From positions 1 through 5,008 of the forward strand of contig DBPK01000001.1 of assembly GCA_002304835.1 (NCBI GenBank): a stretch of DNA of 5,008 nt. The letters are read 5' to 3'. A model generated the notes under the pieces. That model made no database searches. It worked only from the letters and a program-made list of their open reading frames with translations, and was not told the DNA's origin. The DNA is from Firmicutes bacterium UBA1422. Lineage in GTDB: Bacteria > Bacillota > Clostridia > Peptostreptococcales > Anaerovoracaceae. Shown here piece by piece: positions 1-5,008 of this stretch (position 1 is the stretch's first letter; each line of letters opens with the position of its first letter). A program made the position numbers and the translations under genes.

Positions 1-164
1 CATCTCTTATTCCGGCTCCATGGCTCAAAAGCAACCACAAGTAGCGAAAAAAAATCAAATAGAAACATAAAAATGGTAGTGGTCTGTTGTCCGCAACCGT
101 ATTATTATCTCAGAGAATAAAAACGTTTTCTTACACGTGATGATTTTTTGGGAGGAAAGGAAAA
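1..164. other. Left-edge non-coding stretch and leader of the regulator gene
   Basis: No gene can be assigned here. One plus-strand frame is open from base 2 to a TAA at 68-70, giving 22 hydrophilic residues that could be the tail of an upstream gene. Two other plus-strand frames are also open from the edge, to stops at 42-44 and 118-120, so none is convincing. Between 70 and 164 lie a small GTTG/CAAC hairpin (about 86-97) and two palindromes, AAAACGTTTT (120-129) and CACGTG (134-139). The palindromes lie just before the ribosome site of a DNA-binding regulator and could be part of an autoregulatory operator. No convincing -35/-10 pair was found. Confidence 0.3.
150..160 (+). promoter_or_regulatory. 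Ribosome binding site of the XRE regulator
   Basis: GGGAGGAAAGG is a strong Shine-Dalgarno match. The core GGAGG ends 9 nt before ATG 165. A second ATG follows directly at 168, so translation could begin at either codon. Confidence 0.8.
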
Positions 165-1025
165 ATGATGTTTTCACAAAATCTGCAGTATTTAAGAAAA
201 GAAAAAAATATGACACAGGAGCAGCTGGCAGAGAAACTGGAAGTTTCAAGACAGGCGGTATCCAAATGGGAAGCCGGATCTGCTTATCCGGAAATGGATA
301 AGATAATAGTTATGTGCAGAATGTTTGATATCGATATGGATACTCTGGTAAACGGGAACGTAAAAAAACCTTTATCCGAGGATGAATTCGGTTATGATAC
401 CTTTTATAACAAATGCAGCAGAGCTGTAGCTTTCGGGGTATCGCTGATAATCGCCGGAGCGGCCATACTGATAGCCATGGGAGGAGAAAAGCATGGAAAA
501 GAAGGATTACTGATTCTTTTCCTTTTGATCGCCGTTGCTGTGGTTACTTTCGTATGGTTCGGTATACAGATGGATCATTTTGAGAAAAAGCACAGATCCG
601 TCACTGACTTTTATAAAGAGGAAGAAAAAGAGAGGTTCAGAAAAAGATTTGCCTTGGGCATAGCAGCGGGAGTAGGACTCATACTGGTGGGAGTTATTAT
701 TGTGATAGGCTCTTCTCTGGTTGACATTGCCCCTCATTTTGCCGTTTCAGGTATGATGATATGTATTGCTTTTGCAGTTTATATTTTTGTATATTTTGGC
801 ATGCAGCAGCAGAAATACAACATTGAAGAATTCAACGAAAAAAACATAAAGGAAACATCGGCAAAGGCGGAGAAATACAGCTCAATAATAATGCTGTCTG
901 CCACAGCAATATTTCTTTTGCTTGGTTTTCTGGGAGGATACTGGCATCCTGCATGGGTCGTTTTCCCTCTGGGCGGCATAATGTGCGGTATAGTTTCCAC
1001 AGCATTGCAAAAGACAAAAGAATGA
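165..1025 (+). CDS. XRE-family HTH regulator with multi-pass membrane domain
   Basis: A 286-residue protein that joins a DNA-binding head to a membrane domain. Residues 5-61 form a typical XRE/Cro-type helix-turn-helix (LRKEKNMTQEQLAEKLEVSR, then QAVSKWEAG and a Y-P-E-M-D-K turn), the form common in Firmicutes regulators. After a linker (about 65-85) there are six likely transmembrane segments near 87-105, 114-134, 163-183, 193-213, 241-259 and 263-281. Segments 1-2 plus their charged tail (FGIQMDHFEK) resemble segments 3-4 plus theirs (FGMQQQKYNI), which suggests an internal duplication. By family precedent the HTH binds DNA while tethered to the membrane and may sense an envelope signal or regulate a nearby gene; the ligand and target are not visible. 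It ends in TGA and is followed by the promoter region of the carboxyltransferase gene, so that gene is a possible but unproven target. The HTH assignment is firm; the role is unknown. Confidence 0.9.
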   Translation: MMFSQNLQYLRKEKNMTQEQLAEKLEVSRQAVSKWEAGSAYPEMDKIIVMCRMFDIDMDTLVNGNVKKPLSEDEFGYDTFYNKCSRAVAFGVSLIIAGAAILIAMGGEKHGKEGLLILFLLIAVAVVTFVWFGIQMDHFEKKHRSVTDFYKEEEKERFRKRFALGIAAGVGLILVGVIIVIGSSLVDIAPHFAVSGMMICIAFAVYIFVYFGMQQQKYNIEEFNEKNIKETSAKAEKYSSIIMLSATAIFLLLGFLGGYWHPAWVVFPLGGIMCGIVSTALQKTKE

Positions 1026-1097
1026 GGTGCAGTCAAGCATCCGGAAACAATAAGTCGATAAATGCCCGCCAAAGAAGTCTGCCGTCTGAAAATATGA

Positions 1098-1129
1098 TGG
1101 GTTTTCAAAAAATAGTTATTGAAAGCCCA
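1098..1129. promoter_or_regulatory. Inverted repeat overlapping the -35 box
   Basis: TGGGTTTTCAA (1098-1108) and TTGAAAGCCCA (1119-1129) are complementary over 11 positions with one G-T wobble, separated by 10 nt. The right arm contains the predicted -35 TTGAAA. There is no T-run after it, so it is a poor intrinsic terminator for the upstream gene. An operator for a dimeric regulator is the better reading, but this is inferred from position and symmetry only. Confidence 0.4.
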
Positions 1130-1147
1130 CAGCATTAAAGCTATAAT
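1119..1147 (+). promoter_or_regulatory. Sigma-A-type promoter of the carboxyltransferase gene
   Basis: TTGAAA (1119-1124) is followed by exactly 17 nt and a perfect TATAAT (1142-1147). This is a near-consensus housekeeping promoter. The expected start is near 1153-1155, giving a leader of about 35 nt before ATG 1190. A promoter this strong flanked by two inverted repeats suggests it is held in check by a repressor. Confidence 0.8.
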
Positions 1148-1171
1148 GTACTTTGTATTGAATTAAGTACA
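1147..1171. promoter_or_regulatory. Candidate operator at the transcription start
   Basis: TGTACTT (1147-1153) and AAGTACA (1165-1171) form a perfect 7-bp inverted repeat with an 11-nt spacer. It touches the last base of the -10 box and covers the predicted start site, a classic place for a repressor. An overlapping register, TTTGTA (1152-1157) with TACAAA (1168-1173), is also symmetric. It does not match the Rex, CcpA or PurR consensus as I know them. The protein that binds is unknown; the upstream XRE regulator is only one candidate. Confidence 0.5.
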
Positions 1172-1189
1172 AAAGTTACGGAGGGAAAA

Positions 1190-2587
1190 ATGGCAAAAAT
1201 AAAAATAACAGAAACGGCTTTGAGAGACGGACACCAGTCACTGATAGCCACAAGGATGACAACAGAAGAAATGGTGCCCATACTTGAGACCATGGACGAA
1301 GTGGGATATAATGCTATTGAAATGTGGGGCGGGGCAACATATGATGCATGCATAAGATATCTTGATGAGGATCCATGGGACCGGCTGAGAGAAATAAGAA
1401 AGAGAATAAAGAAAACAAAGCTTCAGATGCTTTTGAGAGGTCAGAACCTTCTTGGATACAAGCATTATGCGGACGATGTGGTAAATGAATTTGTAGACAG
1501 AGCCATAGCAAACGGTATTGATATAATAAGGATATTCGATGCTTTGAACGATACCAGGAATCTGGAAGCGGCGGTCAATGCTACAAAGAGAAACGGCGCC
1601 CACGCCCAGGGATGTGTATCCTATACCATCAGCCCCGTACACACCAACGAAATGTTTGTAAAACTCGGCAAAGAGATCGAAGAAATGGGATGTGACTCAT
1701 TCTGTATAAAAGATATGGCAGGTCTTCTTGATCCCTACAACACCTACAAACTGGTTAAAGAATTAAAGAAGGAAATCAATATACCTATTCAACTTCACAC
1801 CCATGCCACCAGCGGACTGGGAAGCCTGACATATATGAAAGCTGCAGAAGCAGGGGTCGATATAATAGATACAGCCATCTCACCTTTTTCCGGAGGGACA
1901 TCCCAGCCGCCAACAGAACCCATGGTGGCTGCATTCAAAGGCACAAAGTACGACACCGGTCTTGACATGGACAAACTAAATCTAGTGGCGGAGCACTTCA
2001 GACCTTTCAGAGAAAAGTATATAGAAAGCGGTCTGATGGATCCAAAACTAATGGGCGTTGATATAAATACACTGATGTATCAGGTGCCGGGAGGCATGCT
2101 TTCAAATCTGGTTTCCCAGCTGAAAGAGGCCAACTCCATGGAGAAATTCGAGGATGTGCTGAAAGAGATACCCAAGGTAAGGGAAGACTTAGGCTATCCG
2201 CCGCTGGTAACACCAACAAGCCAGATAGTGGGTACTCAGGCAGTTTTGAATGTGGTAATGGGAGAACGTTACAAGATGGTACCAAATGAAGTAAGACAGC
2301 TTGTAAAGGGCATGTACGGAAAAACCACAGTACCAATAAAAAAAGATATAGTTGATAAGATCCTTGAAGGAGAAGAGCAGATAACCTGCAGACCTGCAGA
2401 TCTGATAAAACCCGAACTTGAACAGGCCAGGAAGGATTGTGCAGTATATATGCAGCAGGAGGAAGATGTGCTTACACAGGCATTTTTCCCCAAAGTGGCT
2501 CAGAATTTCTTCAAAAAAAGAGCGGAAAGAATGTACAAACTGGATCTGGACCTTTTGAATGAGGAAGACTCGGTTTATCCGGTATAA
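1190..2587 (+). CDS. Oxaloacetate decarboxylase alpha / pyruvate carboxylase B-type carboxyltransferase
   Basis: A 465-residue biotin-dependent carboxyltransferase, moving CO2 between carboxybiotin and a 2-oxoacid such as oxaloacetate/pyruvate. The N-terminal TIM barrel has the family motifs in order: TALRDGHQS (9-17, metal-binding Asp13), LLRGQN (81-86), FDALND (116-121), CIKDMAG (172-178, with Lys174 as the carbamylated lysine) and HTHATSG (203-209, metal-binding His203 and His205). The conserved C-terminal PYC/OADA domain follows, with QVPGGMLSN (298-306) and YPPLVTPTSQIVGTQA (336-351). The protein ends near residue 465 without the biotin-carrying domain or its A-M-K-M site, so a separate biotinyl protein must serve it; none is in the window. 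Partners could be a sodium-pumping decarboxylase, a two-subunit pyruvate carboxylase or a transcarboxylase, and the sequence alone does not decide. The start is set by GGAGGG at 1180-1185, 4 nt before the ATG. It appears to be a single-gene transcript ending at the hairpin near 2640. Confidence 0.9.
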   Translation: MAKIKITETALRDGHQSLIATRMTTEEMVPILETMDEVGYNAIEMWGGATYDACIRYLDEDPWDRLREIRKRIKKTKLQMLLRGQNLLGYKHYADDVVNEFVDRAIANGIDIIRIFDALNDTRNLEAAVNATKRNGAHAQGCVSYTISPVHTNEMFVKLGKEIEEMGCDSFCIKDMAGLLDPYNTYKLVKELKKEINIPIQLHTHATSGLGSLTYMKAAEAGVDIIDTAISPFSGGTSQPPTEPMVAAFKGTKYDTGLDMDKLNLVAEHFRPFREKYIESGLMDPKLMGVDINTLMYQVPGGMLSNLVSQLKEANSMEKFEDVLKEIPKVREDLGYPPLVTPTSQIVGTQAVLNVVMGERYKMVPNEVRQLVKGMYGKTTVPIKKDIVDKILEGEEQITCRPADLIKPELEQARKDCAVYMQQEEDVLTQAFFPKVAQNFFKKRAERMYKLDLDLLNEEDSVYPV

Positions 2588-2604
2588 ATGTTATTAATGA
2601 TCGT

Positions 2605-2649
2605 AAAAAAAGAATGCCGGGCGGCGCAAAGAAGCGTCCCCGGTTTTTT
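2605..2649. terminator. Hairpin terminator between convergent genes
   Basis: CCGGG (2617-2621) pairs with CCCGG (2639-2643), with an inner CGC/GCG (2625-2627 region with 2634-2636) around an A-rich loop, and six T's follow (2644-2649). On the other side seven A's (2605-2611) would be a T-run for the minus-strand transcript. It can therefore stop both the carboxyltransferase mRNA and the convergent transporter mRNA. Confidence 0.8.
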
Positions 2650-2662
2650 CTGATATTTTTTC

Positions 2663-2722
2663 GGATATCATTATGGAAATCATTATGGAAATCATTACAG
2701 ATACCATTACGGATACAATCAG
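2663..2722. repeat. Five degenerate 12-bp tandem repeats
   Basis: Units start at 2663, 2675, 2687, 2699 and 2711. The core is GGAAATCATTAT; units 1-3 are near identical (GGATATCATTAT, GGAAATCATTAT, GGAAATCATTAC), and unit 4 (AGATACCATTAC) and unit 5 (GGATACAATCAG) drift. The array sits in the spacer between the terminator and the stop of the MFS gene. Read on the plus strand it is open from 2654 to a TGA at 2738-2740 and would encode a Gly/Tyr/His-rich stretch, but no start codon or ribosome site precedes it. Confidence 0.75.
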
Positions 2723-2743
2723 GATGTGATACCGGAATGAAAG

Positions 2744-3904
2744 TCAGGAACTCTTTTCTTTTGGAAGAATAAAAGAAATAAAGACTGCGACAACAGCAAA
2801 TCCCAGGAGCACATACATTGCTGCGGTAAGCCCGTAAATGTCAGCTATTTTGCCCATGAAAGGAGAGACCATACCTCCGATACTGACAGAAAGTCCCAGA
2901 GTTATTCCGGAGGCCAGACCTACAGACTTGGGGAGGAAACTCTGGCTCAGAGCGATCATGGCGCTGTAGGGGACACTGTTGCAGAAGGCTATGGGTATGA
3001 GCAGCAGCGTGGCAGTCAAAATATTTTCGGTCATGAGCAGAAGTATCAAAAAAGGTATCATCAGTATATTCCCTGCCCGTATGACCGGTACGAATCCCAG
3101 CTTGTCAGCAAGTTTGCCTCCCGCCAGAGTGGCAAAAACACCTACCCCGGACATGATAGTAAGCTTAATACTTCCGGAAGCCTCCGACTGACCAAGGATC
3201 CCCACCCAGTAAAGAGGGACGAAAACCAGAAGGCCATAGTTTATTATGGATCTTATAAAGACTATAGATACTGCCCTGCCAAAGGAAGACCAGTTATTTT
3301 CGTTATCTTCGGAATATCCTTTTTTGTCGTTTTCAGATGCTGTCATATGCATGAATTTTTTGAGTGTTTTTATGGACATCAAAAAAATGACAGTGACAAC
3401 GATCGCCGGAAAGAAAAAGAAGGCAGTGCCTTTGATGCCGAAGCTGACCATGGTGACAGAGGCTATCATGGGGCCAAGAGTGAAACCTATGTTACCTCCG
3501 GCTCCAAAAAGACCCATTCCCATTCCTTTGTTTTCACCGGCAACCAGGTTGGCTGTTTTTCCGCCTTCCGGATGGAAAAGGGCAACACCGGCACCTGATA
3601 CTGCGGCGGCTGCAAACATGCCCCAGTAGGAATCCATGAAACCTATGATGGCAAAACCGGTTCCCGCAAGAAATATTCCAAGAGCCATAAGCCACTGGTT
3701 GGATCCCCGATCCCCCAGATAACCGAAAGCGGGCTGCAAAAGAGACGATACCGAGCTGGTGGCCAGAACAAGGCCGGCGGCGGATGTATATGTAATATTG
3801 CCTTCTGCTATCAGAAAAGGAAGAATGGCAGGAAGAGCTCCCTGCGTTATGTCTGCACATATGTGGCCTGTCATCATAAGATATGTGTATCTGCTTAGCT
3901 TCAT
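2744..3904 (-). CDS. MFS transporter, fosmidomycin-resistance (Fsr) type
   Basis: A 386-residue inner-membrane carrier of the major facilitator superfamily, with about 12 hydrophobic segments in two halves split by a charged loop near 178-208. The N-terminus GHICADITQGALPAILPFLI (13-32), the motif-A-like GYLGDRGSNQ (61-70), VALFHPEGGK (107-116) and GLFGAGGNIGFTLGP (131-145) are the features I associate with the Fsr group; a second motif-A copy, GGKLADKLG (262-270), marks the C-terminal half. Family members export fosmidomycin or other small molecules by proton antiport, and the true substrate cannot be read from sequence. The length is normal and no breaks are seen. ATG 3902-3904 is preceded on the minus strand by AAAGGAAAGG, a moderate ribosome site. 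It is transcribed away from the selenoprotein gene and toward the carboxyltransferase gene. Confidence 0.9.
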   Translation of the reverse strand: MKLSRYTYLMMTGHICADITQGALPAILPFLIAEGNITYTSAAGLVLATSSVSSLLQPAFGYLGDRGSNQWLMALGIFLAGTGFAIIGFMDSYWGMFAAAAVSGAGVALFHPEGGKTANLVAGENKGMGMGLFGAGGNIGFTLGPMIASVTMVSFGIKGTAFFFFPAIVVTVIFLMSIKTLKKFMHMTASENDKKGYSEDNENNWSSFGRAVSIVFIRSIINYGLLVFVPLYWVGILGQSEASGSIKLTIMSGVGVFATLAGGKLADKLGFVPVIRAGNILMIPFLILLLMTENILTATLLLIPIAFCNSVPYSAMIALSQSFLPKSVGLASGITLGLSVSIGGMVSPFMGKIADIYGLTAAMYVLLGFAVVAVFISFILPKEKSS

Positions 3905-3937
3905 TTATACCTGACCTTTCCTTTGCATCTGAAAGAG

Positions 3938-3966
3938 AGTATATCAGAAATCATATATCTTTCCAA
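3938..3966 (-). promoter_or_regulatory. Promoter of the MFS gene
   Basis: On the minus strand TTGGAA (3961-3966) is followed by exactly 17 nt and TATACT (3938-3943). Both boxes are close to the sigma-A consensus. The predicted leader is about 27 nt. Confidence 0.65.
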
Positions 3967-4033
3967 TAATAAAGATAAAGTAAGAATAGATCGACATTAA
4001 GAAAAAGACATGTTTAAGCTTTTCAATAAAGGG

Positions 4034-4039
4034 TATAAC
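4034..4039 (+). promoter_or_regulatory. Possible -10 box of the selenoprotein gene
   Basis: TATAAC lies 37 nt before the ATG at 4077. The matching -35 at 17-nt spacing, TGTTTA (4011-4016), is weak, so this promoter is tentative. The gene must have its own promoter because its upstream neighbour is divergent. Confidence 0.35.
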
Positions 4040-4063
4040 AGAGCCATAAAAGAAAAACTCACT

Positions 4064-4071
4064 GGAGGTGG
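4064..4071 (+). promoter_or_regulatory. Ribosome binding site of the selenoprotein gene
   Basis: GGAGGTGG ends 5 nt before ATG 4077. This near-perfect Shine-Dalgarno sequence fixes the start of a gene that would otherwise be read as a 30-codon fragment. Confidence 0.85.
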
Positions 4072-4076
4072 TATTT

Positions 4077-4376
4077 ATGAAAATCGTGTTGAACGAAGAT
4101 ATCAAAGCCTATATGAACGAAAATAACATTTCTGACGTAGTGGTGGATGTTATAAGGAGAAGTTGCTGAAGCGGCTCCTATGAGGATATATCTGCAAGTT
4201 TTGCAGATAAGGAAGATAGAGAGAGATACGCAGAAGCAGGCTTTTTGGAAGAAGATTCGGAATTGGGCAAAGTATATTTTTCGCCTTCGATAAGATTTGA
4301 AGGAGAAGAGGTAGGATTGACTCTTAAGAAGTTTCTCTGGTCAAAGAGTATTGACATATCAGGCATAAGAAGATAA
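4077..4376 (+). CDS. HesB/IscA-like selenoprotein with Cys-Sec motif (TGA at codon 31)
   Basis: A 99-residue protein if the in-frame TGA at 4167-4169 is read as selenocysteine. The residues around it are R-R-S-C-U-S-G-S-Y-E-D; Cys30 and Sec31 are adjacent. The frame is open and protein-like on both sides: a helix-like N-terminus (MKIVLNEDIKAYMNENN), a beta-like VVVDVI, then after Sec an acidic stretch, GKVYFSPSIRFEGEEVGLTL and a WSKSIDISGIRR tail to TAA at 4374-4376. The C-x-S-G-x-x-Y pattern resembles the first conserved cysteine of HesB/IscA iron-sulfur proteins, with Sec at that position; the usual C-terminal C-G-C motif is absent. I recall a family described as CC/Se motif (seleno)proteins and HesB-like selenoproteins in prokaryotes, which it resembles. 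A redox, metal or Fe-S handling role is likely but unproven. Supporting evidence is a strong ribosome site, a SECIS-like hairpin after the TGA, and a terminator starting at the real stop. Translation needs SelA, SelB, SelC and SelD, none of which is in the window. The alternative, a nonsense-mutated gene, is less likely. Confidence 0.85.
4189..4209 (+). promoter_or_regulatory. Candidate bacterial SECIS hairpin
   Basis: TATCTGCAA (4189-4197) and TTGCAGATA (4201-4209) form a perfect 9-bp stem with the loop GTT. It begins 19 nt after the TGA and the loop G is 28 nt downstream of it (4170-4197 intervening), inside the spacing known for bacterial SECIS elements, where SelB recognises a hairpin with G and U in its apical region. 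A weaker TCCT/AGGA hairpin (4176-4186) lies nearer the TGA. The function is inferred from position and structure. Confidence 0.7.
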
Positions 4377-4412
4377 AAGAAAACTGCTGTAAATATACAG
4401 CAGTTTTCTTTT
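4375..4412. terminator. Perfect 17-bp bidirectional terminator
   Basis: AAAAGAAAACTGCTGTA (4375-4391) is exactly complementary to TACAGCAGTTTTCTTTT (4396-4412) around a 4-nt loop. The CTGCTGT/ACAGCAG core is flanked by A- and T-rich arms, so it acts on both strands. It begins within the TAA stop of the selenoprotein gene and ends about 45 nt from the stop of the convergent Fe-S gene, so it can end both transcripts. Confidence 0.9.
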
Positions 4413-4456
4413 GCATACATTTGTTTTATGATTTACAAAGTCTCCCGGCGTTGATA

Positions 4457-5008
4457 TCAGTCAAGTATTCTGCCGTCAGTGGCTATGGTAGTTATCTGCC
4501 AGGGAATAAATTTGCCGCTGTTTTGAAGGGCTGTCTTTACTGCATGTTCTATCCCTCCGCAGCAGGGCACCTCCATTCTTACTACTGCAACGCTTTTAAT
4601 ATCATTGCTTTTAATGATTTCCGTAAGCTTTTCAGTGTAATCAACGGGATCCAGTTTCGGACATCCTATCAGTGCGACTCTGTTCTTTATAAATTCATTA
4701 TGAAAATTACCGTAAGCGTATGCCGTGCAGTCGGCAGCCACCAGCAGATGGGCATCTTTGAAATAAGGTGCATTTACGGGAGCCAGCTGGATCTGTACCG
4801 GCCACTGTGAAAGCTGTGAAACCGACGGAGCCGAAGGAGCTTCAGATGAATGACAGGGAGTTTCATCTCTTGTTATTTTTTTTGACTGGGTCCCGGGGCA
4901 TCCGCAGGGCAGAGTATCTGGCTCTTTTTCTTTTGACTTTTTATTTTCCATTACAGCCTTTTCATCAAAGGCTGCCGCCTCCCTTTCGGTGAAGGATATG
5001 GCGCCGGT
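4457..5008 (-). CDS. 4Fe-4S ferredoxin-like protein, C-terminal part (cut by window edge)
   Basis: Only the last 183 residues are present. The frame stays open beyond the visible ATG at 4951 through 19 more codons to the right edge. Those codons read T-G-A-I-S-F-T-E-R-E-A-A-A-F-D-E-K-A-V, the segment that in this clostridial family directly follows the second ferredoxin motif (C-x-x-x-C-P). The real start and the Cys-rich 4Fe-4S motifs therefore lie outside the window, and the ATG at 4951 is internal. The visible part has a charged linker, PCGCPG, a Ser/Pro-rich stretch, then SQLSQWPVQIQLAPVNAPYF, LLVAADCTAYAYGNFH, LIGCPKLD and VRMEVPCCGG, all features I recall from these short 4Fe-4S binding proteins. 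The conserved Cys in AADC, GCP and PCC may bind metal. The function is not established in the family; electron transfer or metal sensing is plausible. It converges on the selenoprotein gene across a shared terminator and stops at TGA 4457-4459. Confidence 0.85.
   Translation of the reverse strand, partial: TGAISFTEREAAAFDEKAVMENKKSKEKEPDTLPCGCPGTQSKKITRDETPCHSSEAPSAPSVSQLSQWPVQIQLAPVNAPYFKDAHLLVAADCTAYAYGNFHNEFIKNRVALIGCPKLDPVDYTEKLTEIIKSNDIKSVAVVRMEVPCCGGIEHAVKTALQNSGKFIPWQITTIATDGRILD

Noticed and set aside
1023..1025. TGA stop of the XRE gene as a second Sec codon
   Set aside because: Only 11 codons of unremarkable sequence follow before TAA, with no Cys nearby.
1152..1173. Rex (redox) operator at the carboxyltransferase promoter
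   Set aside because: The TTGTA/TACAA arms are similar in feel, but the spacing and the G-A/T-C positions of the Rex site do not match.
1238..1642. Minus-strand ORF of 134 codons
   Set aside because: It is a shadow of the carboxyltransferase gene, whose motifs are unambiguous.
2663..2722. CRISPR array
   Set aside because: The repeats are 12 bp and directly abutting, with no spacers.
4167..4169. TGA as a nonsense mutation making a pseudogene
   Set aside because: The ribosome site, intact downstream frame, adjacent Cys, SECIS-like hairpin and clean terminator all favour selenocysteine, though homologue comparison is needed to close this.
4178..4420. Minus-strand ORF of 80 codons opposite the selenoprotein gene
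   Set aside because: It runs through the terminator, has no ribosome site and no recognisable sequence; it is the antisense shadow of the Sec-containing gene.
4457..4459. TGA stop of the Fe-S gene as Sec
   Set aside because: The protein already ends where its family normally ends, and readthrough would enter the terminator.
4421..4810. Plus-strand ORF of 129 codons
   Set aside because: It lies opposite the recognisable Fe-S protein and has no family features or ribosome site.

Overview
The window looks like chromosomal DNA from an anaerobic, moderately AT-rich Gram-positive bacterium, most likely a clostridial Firmicute. This rests on strong GGAGG-type ribosome sites, sigma-A-like promoters, a family of short Fe-S proteins typical of clostridia, a stand-alone oxaloacetate decarboxylase-type carboxyltransferase, and apparent use of selenocysteine. 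I cannot name a species from sequence alone.

Layout, left to right. Positions 1-164 hold no gene I can name, possibly the last codons of an upstream gene, and then the leader of a membrane-anchored XRE-type regulator (165-1025, +). A 164-bp intergenic region carries a near-consensus promoter with two inverted repeats, one over the -35 box and one over the predicted transcription start. It drives a stand-alone carboxyltransferase of the oxaloacetate decarboxylase alpha / pyruvate carboxylase B type (1190-2587, +), which has no biotinyl domain. A hairpin terminator follows, then five degenerate copies of a 12-bp repeat. A convergent MFS transporter of the fosmidomycin-resistance (Fsr) type comes next (2744-3904, -). 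It is divergent from a small gene at 4077-4376 (+).

That small gene is the main result. Ordinary ORF calling misses it because codon 31 is TGA. Read through as selenocysteine, the frame encodes a 99-residue HesB/IscA-like protein with a Cys-Sec pair (S-C-U-S-G). It has a strong ribosome site, a perfect 9-bp hairpin 19 nt after the TGA at the position expected of a bacterial SECIS element, and a 17-bp perfect hairpin terminator starting on its true TAA stop. A convergent 4Fe-4S protein (4457-5008, -) is cut by the right edge: its frame stays open past the last visible ATG, so its N-terminal ferredoxin motifs lie outside the window.

The genes are mostly single transcription units in a convergent/divergent arrangement rather than one operon. 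A functional link between the selenoprotein and the neighbouring Fe-S protein is possible, but it is inference from proximity only.
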